Assembly (NCBI GenBank): GCA_036971475.1
Contig: JBAIZL010000001.1
Coordinates: 151,172,044 to 151,236,043 of the forward strand
Direction of reading: 5' to 3'
DNA: 64,000 nucleotides
From: Prosapia bicincta
Taxonomy: Eukaryota > Arthropoda > Insecta > Hemiptera > Cercopidae
This document shows positions 37,301-42,712 of this stretch, in pieces. The first letter of the stretch is position 1; every line of letters starts with the position of its first letter. Made by a program: the position numbers and the translations under genes. The notes under the pieces are model-generated. The model was not told the DNA's origin. It saw only the letters and a list, made by a program, of their open reading frames with translations, and did not search any database.

Positions 37301-38801
37301 ATAAGCAATTTTGTTGAGATCGTTTTTTTGTTTATATAAATGTTTTATAGTGTTTTTGATATAGAGTGTTTGAGCTTGGTGTGTGGTTTTTGTGGCAGCC
37401 GGGTTGTTATTTTTATTTTTAATGTGTATTTTGGCTAATTGGGTGTGATTTTATATTTTAGGCATTGTATGTTAAAGGGGAAGTTTTGTTACCTTGATAT
37501 GTACGTTGCGGTATCGATGGATGGTTGATGCTCGGCTTGCAATATTAACATTTGTTTATTCCATCTTCATGTGAGCTACTAGTAATCACTAAACACTTTT
37601 AAATGTTTTAAACTTGCCTATAGTAGCACTTACTTTGTATGTTGAGGACGGCCGTTTCGGGAGATGTGTCCCATTGTCAACTCAGACCGTAACTCTGAGG
37701 ATGTTAAAAGTGTTTAGTGATTACTAGTAGCTCACGTTAAAATGGAATCAACAAATGGAGATATATTGACATTTTACAAGTTCTGAGCTTCATATTTTTC
37801 ACCCAAATCACATTTATGAAAAAAAGTAAACATTGTATTGAACGACGTATTGAACATTGTATTTGAATAACGAATTCTATCCATAAGTTCATACCTGTAA
37901 AGCTATTAACAAATCACTTGTTTTATTTCTGTTTCGTGATTACAAAGTTTTGCTAAAGCCTGTCTTCTTATTGCCATACTGTAGATTAGTATTTATATAT
38001 TTATTATGTATTTGTTTTACGATTAAATATTCCCTTACTTTTATTTTAATTTCCGTTTTAAACTTATTGTTGAATTTATGTTTAAAAATTGTAATTTACT
38101 ATAAAAAGGATAGTGTTAATAAATAAATGATCAGTATTAGTGAAATAGCAATAATAAAAGTTTTGCTATATCAACAATGTTGTCAAATAAGAGGTAATAA
38201 TGTTGAAATTACTCACACTGATACATAATACTGGACCCACTTTGTACATTGCATATCTGTAAGAGTATTGACTGATATCTAATAATGTGGTGCCAGCAGG
38301 TAACTTGTGGCCAATTTCTTGCATGATGTAGAAAGCGAACTGCTCCATACGCTTTGGTGTTCCTCCCATGCACACAAACTGCAATAAAATAAATTTACTA
38401 AAACATTTTATTGTAAATCCATGCACCAATACTGAAAAAGACAAGTTGATATTAGTAATAAAATGAAACATTATTTCATAATGTGGAGTTAGGGCTATTT
38501 TAAAGTTAAACTATTTTGGAAGAATCCAGTGCAACATTAATTTACCTTTTACCAGGTGATCTAGTTTGAGGTCATAGTAAAGGTAACTTAATTGAAAATA
38601 ACCGATACAAAATTGGAACTGTTGAAGGTATCATCTAATTTATTAAATTTATAATAGTTTCAACAGCCAATAATTACCTTTACATCACCAAACATTCCAA
38701 CAAGATCGTGTGATTCACTGCCAAGGGCCAAGTGGTAGAGGATGTCCTGGTCCATAAGCTCGATATTAGGATTTCGAAGGCGGACAGAACCATCTGAATA
38801 C
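18916..38801 (-). CDS. UPP: uridine phosphorylase gene (six of seven or more exons, 5' end missing)
   Basis: The gene product splits uridine with phosphate into uracil and ribose-1-phosphate in cytosolic pyrimidine salvage. Six minus-strand exons (38801-38678, 38378-38217, 36430-36245, 27354-27216, 22814-22621, 19104-18916) join in phase with AG/GT borders and give 330 residues before the stop. Hallmarks in order: VRLRNPNIELMDQDILYHLA; GDVKFVCMGGTPKRM; YRYAMYKVGPVLCISHGMGI; the phosphate-site MGTSGGIGLEGGTVVISEEA; uracil-site FYEGQGRLDGAF; ribose-site NIEMESLAFAA. About 20 N-terminal residues are absent; human UPP1 has 310 in total. About 30 extra residues extend the C-terminus. One intron of 8.9 kb holds a LINE. 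UPP1-type versus UPP2-type cannot be decided. Confidence 0.95.
19422..19490. repeat. (TA)n microsatellite
   Basis: About 35 uninterrupted TA units lie inside the last uridine phosphorylase intron. Confidence 0.95.
19780..20062 (-). pseudogene. Penelope-like GIY-YIG endonuclease fragment
   Basis: On the minus strand the frame reads LRNLLCNPKDKTQMLDKSGI YKENCNSCDYIYI, then ISMRFKEHISHIQFQKLEKR SIAEYIL. This is the linker and GIY-YIG fold of PLE proteins: D-K-S-G-I-Y-K with a Cys pair, Arg-Phe-Lys-Glu-His on the catalytic helix, and S-I-A-E-x-I-L. The second motif is eroded (DYIYIFQK for the usual YIGQT). The reverse transcriptase is absent and the upstream frame runs into (TA)n. Confidence 0.72.
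20094..20154. repeat. (TA)n microsatellite at a PLE end
   Basis: It separates the GIY-YIG fragment from the family B end at 20155. The TA run starts exactly where the CAAGAAT end stops. Confidence 0.95.
20155..20312 (-). repeat. PLE family B terminus
   Basis: On the minus strand it runs from CAGTGATTCGACAATGG through the ribozyme, TGCACTTAATGGTGGATAAA and AAAGTCAGTGCAACGGAAAA to TATCAAGAATA. Other copies: 20500-20602, 27777-27912 and 34097-34256. Confidence 0.78.
20267..20308 (-). ncRNA. hammerhead-type ribozyme with U3/A8 core, PLE family B
   Basis: Minus strand: helix I GTGAT/ATCAC; core TCGACAAT; helix II GGTC/GACT around AATT; GAA; helix III AGGCACCT; C17. The core has U3 and A8 in place of C3 and G8. 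Confidence 0.55.
20327..20354. repeat. (TA)n microsatellite
   Basis: A short TA run separates the family B copy from the palindromic family A piece. Confidence 0.9.
20360..20451. repeat. 92 bp perfect palindrome (PLE family A)
   Basis: The sequence 20360-20405 is the exact reverse complement of 20406-20451, centred on TTCGAA with no spacer. It consists of the family A block TCGGATAGTCATAAAC..GTGATTAATAA in both orientations. The plus arm continues to the CAAGAAAT end at about 20487. Confidence 0.9.
20500..20602 (-). repeat. PLE family B terminus, second copy
   Basis: It has the same blocks as 20155-20312. The ribozyme region is 20556-20597, with helix I GTGAT/ATCAC kept. The core has changed to TCAATAAT and helix II is weakened to GGTT/GACC. 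Confidence 0.68.
20622..20672. repeat. (TA)n microsatellite
   Basis: About 25 TA units follow the ribozyme side of the family B copy. Confidence 0.95.
20673..21499. other. intron DNA without a recognised element
   Basis: AT-rich sequence between two uridine phosphorylase exons. No supportable feature was seen. Confidence 0.5.
21500..22351 (+). mobile_element. pogo/Tigger-like transposon, internally deleted
   Basis: Inverted ends CAGTAAACTCCCAATTATC (21502 on) and, on the other strand, CAGTAAACTCCCGATTATCC (from 22349) are flanked by TA on both sides (21500-21501 and 22350-22351). Further subterminal copies of GGATTATCCGGGG-type sequence occur on each side. TA duplication and these ends fit the pogo/Tigger/Jerky group. 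At 848 bp most of the transposase is gone, and only its C-terminus is left. Confidence 0.82.
21965..22057 (+). pseudogene. C-terminal end of a pogo/Tigger transposase
   Basis: A 30-residue frame starts VLKKLRTHIKAKSMLTKKQ and ends TKVTDFFDKK before TGA. A basic stretch followed by Q-x-K-x-T-D-F-F is the usual last part of Tigger/Jerky transposases. The DDE core and DNA-binding domain are deleted. The Met shown is internal to the ancestral protein. Confidence 0.6.
22621..22814 (-). CDS. UPP: uridine phosphorylase exon with substrate-binding motifs
   Basis: It completes the Gly codon and continues QGRLDGAFCDFTEGDKMEFL, then SNIEMESLAFAALTHHAG and CVTFIDRLKGDQ. The Gln and Arg of QGR contact uracil in this family, and the NIEMES Glu-Met-Glu contacts ribose. 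Acceptor TTGTTAG, donor GTAAGA. Confidence 0.95.
22940..23025 (+). repeat. PLE family A end, short fragment
   Basis: It contains GTTTAAGTGATTAATAAG..CAGAACGTAATGGACTATA and CAAGAATT, preceded by a short inverted match (ATTAATCACTT). No ribozyme is included. Confidence 0.65.
23026..25255. other. intron DNA with weak coding-like relics
   Basis: Several frames (around 23640-24320 and 24830-24960) have more Lys, Asp and Glu than chance AT-rich DNA, and could be an old transposase. I recognise no domain and assign nothing. Confidence 0.3.
25262..25345. repeat. (TG)n-rich microsatellite
   Basis: Imperfect TG run with interspersed TTTG and CGTG. The Val/Cys-rich frame over it is meaningless. Confidence 0.9.
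25863..25932. repeat. (TA)n followed by poly-T
   Basis: About 19 TA units are followed by 31 T. It may mark the tail of an element inserted in reverse orientation, but no body could be recognised beside it. Confidence 0.85.
26004..26054. repeat. (TA)n microsatellite
   Basis: About 25 TA units lie just upstream of the second family G copy. Confidence 0.95.
26090..26303 (+). repeat. PLE-like family G terminus, second copy, with (TA)n
   Basis: It repeats the spacer and right arm of 12480-12663 nearly base for base, including TTGACAAAGACCACTGTG, GGTTGAAATATATC and CAAGGTAAGTCTGTCAG. It ends in AAAAAATCTATATATATA. There is no inverted partner arm here, which helps define the unit. Confidence 0.7.
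26304..27215. other. intron DNA without a recognised element
   Basis: AT-rich sequence with no supportable feature before the uridine phosphorylase exon at 27216. Confidence 0.5.
27216..27354 (-). CDS. UPP: uridine phosphorylase exon
   Basis: It encodes PILGKLVQRPAKLDKMLIRE to GKTMCTTDFYE and ends after the first base of a Gly codon (donor GTAAGC). The acceptor is TTTATAG. The next exon supplies the remaining GA of the codon. Confidence 0.94.
27777..27912 (-). repeat. PLE family B terminus with best-preserved ribozyme
   Basis: It has the same block order as 20155-20312 and lacks the outermost CAAGAAT tip. The ribozyme side ends at 27908 beside a (TA)n tract at 27923-27943. Confidence 0.75.
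27867..27908 (-). ncRNA. hammerhead-type ribozyme with U3/A8 core, PLE family B
   Basis: Minus strand: GTGAT; core TCGACAAT; helix II GGTC, loop AAGT, GACC; GAA; helix III AGGTGCCT (three pairs, two-base loop); C17; ATCAC. All helices pair without mismatch. The core keeps G5, A6 and A9 but carries U3, C4 and A8. Confidence 0.6.
27990..28036 (-). ncRNA. hammerhead-type ribozyme, family F, left arm
   Basis: Minus strand: core CTGAAGA (a legitimate CUGANGA); extra T; helix II GCTGGTA/TATCAGC (seven pairs with one G-U); GAA; AATCTT; residue 17 = T; then GAA pairing with TTC of helix I. This copy has the canonical core bases. Confidence 0.65.
28150..28200 (+). ncRNA. hammerhead-type ribozyme, family F, right arm
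   Basis: It is the plus-strand twin of the left arm. The core reads CGGAAGA (U4 changed). Helix III is a perfect AAGCTT palindrome at 28186-28191. Helix II carries a compensated or wobble change (ATCGGT). Confidence 0.55.
28281..28333. repeat. (TA)n microsatellite
   Basis: About 26 TA units lie between family F and the LINE. Confidence 0.95.
28904..30043 (+). CDS. LOA-type retrotransposon ORF1 protein
   Basis: 379 codons, uninterrupted. ORF1 proteins of LINEs bind the element RNA and accompany it to the target. The N-terminal third is low in order, then comes a basic patch (LRRKRMSGAAKRRLRREQAR, about residues 86-105) resembling a nuclear or RNA-binding segment. The last 180 residues look folded (LSEEMALELEELFFSELLSA; FCTAKVSMWVPKPYNDKEPE) and match my recollection of the DUF4780-type region in insect LOA ORF1s. 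No CCHC knuckle is visible here. A start at the Met of MDQKSKTIDFE (28977) is also possible. The stop lies 8 bp before the ORF2 start. Confidence 0.72.
   Translation: MLSCQGSGGSALVDRYFPHTRGSLMDQKSKTIDFETAQTAGANKTANRESVADVSTATITGGAGAAVKLPTAETGEVAVELSTLSLRRKRMSGAAKRRLRREQARAAGGPIILKKRRGGQNRAEPVKVQGLDVVRREVQQGSNQPRAPNPSTSKRPRSATSNPSPVEGGKKKVKLGQGGDTAVSSGTYGDTLRQKLAIVPVSYPERQLSEEMALELEELFFSELLSAETESGDRGFRTAYLERGALNVVCSSRESLEWVLRVLPSFTLSEGVELRAGPPKEIFCTAKVSMWVPKPYNDKEPEEILKVVKTQNPGIVQDTWKVIVRKREDAGLTLILYIGEGSLRALRNNNLRVNVELRQATFKVLSSPGAAMRTQAATK
30052..33663 (+). pseudogene. LOA-type ORF2: APE endonuclease, reverse transcriptase, RNase H, with multiple lesions
   Basis: ORF2 nicks the target and copies the element RNA there. 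Domains in order: AP-type endonuclease at 30052-30770 (LQVNLQHSR, LIQEPWISGG, GMDANSHHTSW, SFDHRH); reverse transcriptase at about 31380-32450 (FKPYKSPGPDGIYP, FLDIEGAF, CAQGGFSVLSPLLW, GYADDIVVL); RNase H at about 32840-33220 (WYTDGSKMD, FQAEIYAINA, IFSDSQAAIKAL, WVPGHRGILGNEAAD); C-terminal CRLCGQELETATHIIYRC knuckle at 33490-33545. Lesions: TAG at 30811, frame change near 31040, frame change near 31910, TAG at 32154, and frame changes near 32640, 32930 and 33465. Catalytic motifs are all still readable, so the copy is fairly young but dead. Confidence 0.9.
33758..33787. repeat. (TA)n microsatellite after the LINE poly-A
   Basis: The TA run continues the target-like TA sequence that also borders the LINE's 5' side (28376-28384). 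Confidence 0.9.
33788..33839. repeat. 20 bp inverted repeat with 12-nt loop
   Basis: Arms 33788-33807 and 33820-33839 (GTGTGCTGCAACATTTGATA and its complement) are perfect. The right arm is part of the PLE coding fragment, so the left arm is a tiny fold-back copy of that fragment's 5' end. A transcription terminator is not implied. Confidence 0.85.
33800..34106 (+). pseudogene. Penelope-like protein C-terminus, open to its stop
   Basis: About 100 codons are open from the fold-back to TGA at 34101-34103. It reads SNVAAHLISHNHEITNYENN LTILEINNNPIELNSLEKYH IYKNTHNNLMN (split for length), then a polar tail ending TSTPEKYQ. The S-N-x-A-x-H-L-I and LEKYHIYK elements are the region after the GIY-YIG nuclease in PLEs. 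The 5' part is truncated. The stop codon lies inside the helix I strand of the family B ribozyme. Confidence 0.75.
34097..34256 (+). repeat. PLE family B terminus following the protein C-terminus
   Basis: It runs from CAGTGATTCGACAATGG through the ribozyme to TATCAAGAAT, then directly into a (TA)n tract (34255-34302). This is the only copy in the window still joined to its protein, so it fixes the order: protein end, ribozyme, tail, CAAGAAT. Confidence 0.8.
34100..34141 (+). ncRNA. hammerhead-type ribozyme with U3/A8 core, PLE family B, at the PLE stop codon
   Basis: GTGAT 34100-34104; core TCGACAAT 34105-34112; helix II GGTC/GACC around AAGT; GAA 34125-34127; AGGCCCCT; C17 at 34136; ATCAC. 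One change in helix III (CCCC) weakens it. Confidence 0.58.
34255..34302. repeat. (TA)n microsatellite at a PLE end
   Basis: It starts exactly at the family B CAAGAAT tip. Confidence 0.95.
34303..34500. other. intron DNA without a recognised element
   Basis: No supportable feature was seen between the TA tract and the next PLE fragment. Confidence 0.45.
34500..34990 (-). pseudogene. Penelope-like GIY-YIG fragment, minus strand
   Basis: Minus strand: TPKNIIPSTFRQLNFQIPYK TTNTLKNNTYNLINKKQT, then after a frame change IYKITCNDYPSFYIG, stop, TGRSFNT, stop, FKKTHQQHRKHKSSYATHI. This is the end of the reverse transcriptase region, the linker and the GIY-YIG nuclease (Y-K-I-x-C, F-Y-I-G-x-T-G-R-S). 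Two in-frame stops and at least one frameshift make it a relic. A TG-rich tract (34522-34567) lies in it. Confidence 0.68.
35030..35240 (+). pseudogene. Penelope-like GIY-YIG fragment, plus strand
   Basis: The plus-strand frame reads RIYKIVCPDCNKLYTGQN, stop, IEIKRQI, stop, RNASNHI: the GIY and YIG motifs with their Cys pair, then the Arg-bearing helix. It reads away from the minus-strand fragment at 34500-34990, so the two are head to head around 35000. Confidence 0.65.
35241..36244. other. intron DNA; possible hAT-type termini at 35530-35740
   Basis: GGATCCGCCACTGATTT (about 35551) and AGTTCGCCACTGAATG (about 35721) resemble CAGTGGCG-type ends of hAT-like elements. Both read in the same direction and no body is recognisable. 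The rest is AT-rich without features. Confidence 0.3.
36245..36430 (-). CDS. UPP: uridine phosphorylase exon with phosphate-binding loop
   Basis: 62 codons. It begins HGMGIPSVGILLHEIIKLMY and contains FRMGTSGGIGLEGGTVVISE, the phosphate-contacting Gly-rich loop with its Arg. Acceptor TTTTCAG, donor GTATGT, phase 0. Confidence 0.95.
36431..37130. other. intron DNA without a recognised element
   Basis: AT-rich intron sequence between the uridine phosphorylase exon and a PLE cluster. Confidence 0.5.
37130..37270 (-). repeat. PLE family C terminus, copy with ribozyme
   Basis: The ribozyme lies at 37183-37224 on the minus strand: TGAA/CTCA (one mismatch), TTGACAAT, GGGA/TCCC, GAA, ACAGCCGT (one off palindrome), C17. 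It continues through AAAGTAAGTGCTACTATAGG. Confidence 0.68.
37240..37480 (-). pseudogene. possible PLE coding relic upstream of a family C terminus
   Basis: Minus-strand frame: QAQTLYIKNTIKHLYKQKND LNKIAYNVDQQLTMELYYIE LQEVVNF (split). It is hydrophilic, coding-like, and sits immediately before the ribozyme on the same strand. I cannot match it to a defined PLE domain, so the assignment rests on position. Confidence 0.35.
37560..37748 (-). repeat. PLE family C foldback
   Basis: Arms of about 43 bp (37560-37603 and 37703-37745; AGCTACTAGTAATCACTAAA and complement) enclose a complete ribozyme. The right arm carries only the tail block, so the snapback has lost the second ribozyme. Confidence 0.8.
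37643..37684 (-). ncRNA. hammerhead-type ribozyme with U3/A8 core, PLE family C, best copy
   Basis: Minus strand, base by base: TGAG 37684-37681; core TTGACAAT 37680-37673; GGGA, loop CACATC, TCCC; GAA 37658-37656; ACGGCCGT palindrome 37655-37648; C17 at 37647; CTCA 37646-37643. All pairs are Watson-Crick. The core equals CUGANGA except U3 and A8, plus one extra U before helix II. Confidence 0.68.
38217..38378 (-). CDS. UPP: uridine phosphorylase exon
   Basis: 54 codons, from FVCMGGTPKRMEQFAFYIMQ to YRYAMYKVGPVLCIS, phase 0 at both ends. The acceptor is TTGCAG and the donor GTGAGT. Confidence 0.94.
38678..38801 (-). CDS. UPP: uridine phosphorylase exon, N-terminal
   Basis: It encodes YSDGSVRLRNPNIELMDQDI through GMFGDVK. 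The acceptor TTTTTCAG precedes 38801 and the donor GTAATT follows 38678. The exon begins with the third base of a codon, so the missing upstream exon must end after two bases of a codon. It has no Met suitable as a start. Confidence 0.93.
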
Positions 38802-38925
38802 CTGAAAAACAGCACTTACAATTAAAAATAACTCAAATTTCGCGTTAATTAATCTATAGAGCTGATTTTTTAAGTTAAATGAATACAAACACATTTTATT
38901 CTATCAATAATTTGTAAACTCGTGC

Positions 38926-38996
38926 ATGTGTGTGTGTCTGTGAGCGTGTGTGCATGTGCAAATGTGTGTGTGTGTGTTTGTGTGTGTATGTGTGTT

Positions 38997-39040
<44 letters not shown>
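38926..39040. repeat. (TG)n-rich microsatellite
   Basis: Long imperfect TG tract with TTTG interruptions upstream of the first recognised uridine phosphorylase exon. Confidence 0.9.
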
Positions 39041-39042
<2 letters not shown>

Positions 39043-39600
39043 TAAAATATGTTTTCTTGTATAATAATCAAAGTCAGAGGTTATACAAATACAGCTGAGG
39101 TTTGTTGAATAAAATTAATAAACATTCCCTGTGTTTGAATAACCTCAGTCGTTTTTTATATATATTTTACACACACCCAAATACAATTGAGCTTATATCA
39201 TGTGTACACTTTCTATGAAATTAATAAATAAGTGTCATCTAACCCTTCCACAAGGAGGTTTTTTCTTTATAGGCCTATATGCTATATACACATCTCGGTA
39301 TACTTAACGTGATACAGTATATGTAGGCCTACACAACATTTAGCCTATAAATGTACTAGACATTTTGCAAATCATTCTAGATATCATTCCTTGAAATGTT
39401 TAGCAAATCATTGACAAATTTCAAAAGTCTAGTTTAAATTTTAAGCTTAAAATAAAATATTTTATGCTAATAAAAGTTTACATTTAAGTTAGAGCTCAAT
39501 ATTGTCATTATTTTCATTATTAATTACAGTAAATATTAGTCATTATTAAATAAATTTCTCAAATTAAGATGTAAATTTTAATACAATTTTCATTCAAATT
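39041..39600. other. AT-rich DNA without a recognised gene
   Basis: No convincing first exon of uridine phosphorylase (Met, about 20 codons, donor after two codon bases) could be picked out here. Confidence 0.45.
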
Positions 39601-39609
39601 TTACACACA

Positions 39610-40180
39610 AAGCTGTCGACGGCGGCAGAATGGACGAAGAGTGTATAAGCGCACATTTAGCCACATACTTCGGGAGCGACGGTAAAACATCCGACGACTG
39701 TAGTGGCAGTGAGAGGCTAAATTTCTACCGACGGCGTTGAATAATCCGATCGTCCATTTTACCGCTCAATGTGCAAGGAGCAATACCATCCTACGCTACA
39801 CTAATGATACGACGACGGCGGTAAAAAACGATCGGATGAAAAACGACACACTTGGTGTTTTCACTCATTCAAACATTTTCCACTCACTATCTGAATAATT
39901 TTCAACCTTTTTTCCAACAGACGCAAAGAAGTTGTCCCTTCTGTCGGCACTAGCATAAATTTACTACCAACATATGCAAACAATAAAAATTTCTAAACCA
40001 ACATAACACCTTACAATACACACACAAAAAAAAACAAGGCGCTGAAACAAGGAGTCGATGTGACGATTATAAGCGACGGATATTTTAACGCCCAGTGTGT
40101 AAACGCGACATTATTTTAGAGCGACAACGATAAGAAAAAACGATCGGAAGAAAAACGCCAAGTATGTCTGTACCCTAATG
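39610..40180. repeat. CpG-rich unclassified repeat block
   Basis: It stands out by CpG content. AAAACGATCGGATGAAAAACG (39825 area) recurs as AACGATCGGAAGAAAAACG (40138 area). CTCAATGTGCAAGGAGC and CCCAGTGTGTAAACGCG look related too. Probably a MITE-like element; no clear inverted ends or target duplication were found. Confidence 0.4.
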
Positions 40181-40551
40181 TTGCTAATACTTAGGTAAAG
40201 CAAATTAATAATATCGTTGCGTATAAGATTTAAATAATTTAAATTCTCGCACCCCAAAGGAATTCTTCAGCAACAAACAAAAGTTTTGACATAATTTTTG
40301 TCACACGAAAAATCATTCAAATCAAAGCAAAATGCTCTTCGAAACATTTTCACAAAATTTTTTATTTGATAAATATATAATGTTAAAAAAAACCTTGTAA
40401 GAAACAAGAGCAATTTTAAAAATTTTAAACCCAATTTTTGTCCCTTTCGAGAACAAAATCGAGGGTGACAGTTGGTTTTTACCTATTTTTTGTCATTTCA
40501 ACTTTTAAGAATATGTATTTGTAATATCTTGTTTAAAACATATTTGAAATG

Positions 40552-40555
<4 letters not shown>
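40181..40555. other. AT-rich DNA without a recognised gene
   Basis: Nothing supportable was seen. Confidence 0.5.

Positions 40556-40616
<61 letters not shown>
40556..40616. repeat. (TA)n microsatellite
   Basis: About 30 TA units. The Tyr-Ile frame over it is an artefact. Confidence 0.95.
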
Positions 40617-40621
<5 letters not shown>

Positions 40622-42459
40622 CACTGCTCTAACCTTCGATTGCAAACTGTGTAGCATTATAGAAATTGTGTAGCATTGTAATTGTGTATGTAGAAAAATG
40701 TTTTTACAATATAAAATAAAAATGTGTGATGAAATTTGTTGATGACATAATAATATAATATTAAAAGAACACATTGAACATGTAGCAGAAGTAGCAGAGA
40801 GATTAATGAAATATAACTTAACTGCTAATTTCTTTAATGCAAAATTTGCTTGTTACAAAATAAGCTTTTTAGGTAATAAATGAGTCAACAGTTAAGACAG
40901 ATCCTGAAAGAACTAATATAGAATTTCAAAAACTAGATATCCAAAAGATTTTGCACGTTTTATTGGTATCTAATATAATTTTATTAGTGCATTAATAAAA
41001 AACTGTGCTAAAATAGCTACCCTGCTTGACGAGGTACCCCAAATGGAATAAAGAATGTGAAAATAGCTTTGCAAAATTTTAAAAAAAATTGTTAATAAAT
41101 TCACCTTGATTAACTAATTATAATAAACTATTTTAATGAGAGATGCCAGCACTATGGCGTGGTTCCATAACTAATGCAAAAGGATGAACAAATTAGCATA
41201 AACCAACACTGTTCTATTAAAAAAACGTTTACAGATTCAGAAATAAACTTGTCACTATGAAAAAGAAACCTTTTTTATTGCATAATTTTAATTCATAGAA
41301 CAATTTTATAGATATTTGGAAGTAATCCCTGTTTATTGAATTTGATAACGAAGCTTACCCTTGGCCACTAAGTTATTTTTAAAAAAATTAGGAAAGTTAG
41401 ACGATGGTTAGAACGTATATTGATCTGGTAAGTAATTAAAATTTTGGGTAAAATAATGAAATAAATCTTCGTATATATCGGATGGTTATAGTTGGAAAAA
41501 TCCTCATGATCAAGAAACAAAACCTTCGGGAATGTTGTAAAACTAATTAATTTGTACAAATTTTATGGTTCTAATTAAACAAATCACTCTATTATTGGAA
41601 ACTATAAACGTAAAATTATAAAAAGTTATGTTTTTAATCTCGTTCCCTTAATATATTTATGTTCAACCTTAGAATTTATAATAATTCATTTATTGTAATT
41701 GTATTTGGTGTTGTATGTTTCGCACACTCTAACTGTAACTTTAGCATTAGGGATATCAAATTTCCGCAACAGGCGGGAATTATTGGCAGAATTAGCCTGA
41801 ACAGAGACCGGAAAGACCACAGATACCACTCACGTCAGTTGTAAAACCATTAACTTCTTCTCAATCTCATAATAAACATTTGGCACTCATGAAACATCAA
41901 GCAGTAAAACCATACAAAACTATCCAACAAAATGTAACATTTTAACCAAGTGTTGCATAAAAAGTGTGATTTGTAGCCAGTGACATGATTGTAGAACATT
42001 GATTTTATTTAAATTCTAATACTCTAAAATTGAAATACATTTTGTGGAAGGGGCCTATTTAACAAAAGTATGTGATAATTCGTTTTTATACTCAGTTATT
42101 TACTAATATTAATTTTAAACGTTTGCCAATTGAAATCAATGACATTTTACACATCGAGCGTTTTAGGCCGTTTTTATCAATAATAGGTTATTTTCAAAAA
42201 ACTATTTAAATTAATTCTTTATAGCAAAAATATTATTGCGTTTTTAGGCTTTATTTCGCCTTACTGCTAATTTTGACGAAATTAGAATGACCGAGATAAA
42301 ATAATAATTGCTATGCAATTACCTAAGTATTAAACCAAATGTATTAAAACAAATATATTTTTCTTAACCATTTACTTATTTCATTAAAATGTCTTGTTTT
42401 AATTTTTACTTATACACTTATATACAACTATTATTTGAGCTTAGCTTGTGAGGTTATGT
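40617..42459. other. AT-rich DNA without a recognised gene
   Basis: No exon or classifiable element was seen. A short frame near 41659-41844 has no family resemblance. Confidence 0.45.
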
Positions 42460-42507
42460 TAAAACAAATAAAAACATACACAAAACTCACAAATTAATCA
42501 TTTATTT

Positions 42508-42550
42508 ACTCATAGGCTTTTCAATGACAAAGTCATCATCATCAGTGAAT
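42508..42550 (-). ncRNA. hammerhead-type ribozyme, family E, left arm
   Basis: Minus strand: ATTCA; CTGATGA; extra T; helix II GATGA/TCATT around CTTTG; GAA; AAGCCT; residue 17 = A; TGAGT, which pairs with ATTCA (one G-U). Canonical core bases are all present. Confidence 0.65.
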
Positions 42551-42621
42551 GTTACTGCTACAAATTCTAACCTACAACTCAGTTGTGTACTCTACAATAA
42601 GTTAGAGTTTGTAGTAGTAAC

Positions 42622-42665
42622 ACTCACTGATGATGATGGCTTTGTCATTGAAACCCCTATGTTTA
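42622..42665 (+). ncRNA. hammerhead-type ribozyme, family E, right arm
   Basis: The core CTGATGA (42627-42633) and GAAA are kept, but helix III (ACCCCT) and helix I are partly lost compared with the left arm. Confidence 0.5.
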
Positions 42666-42712
42666 AATAAATGATTAATTCGTGAGTTTTGGGTATGTTT
42701 TTATTTGTTTTA

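Larger units (their letters stand above)
42460..42712. repeat. PLE-like family E foldback, 112 bp arms, two hammerhead motifs
   Basis: Arms 42460-42571 and 42601-42712 are inverted copies with roughly 10 differences around a 29 bp spacer. Each arm holds a CTGATGA-type ribozyme, head to head, then AAATAAATGATTAATT and a shared outer end TTTTATTTGTTTTA. Confidence 0.82.
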
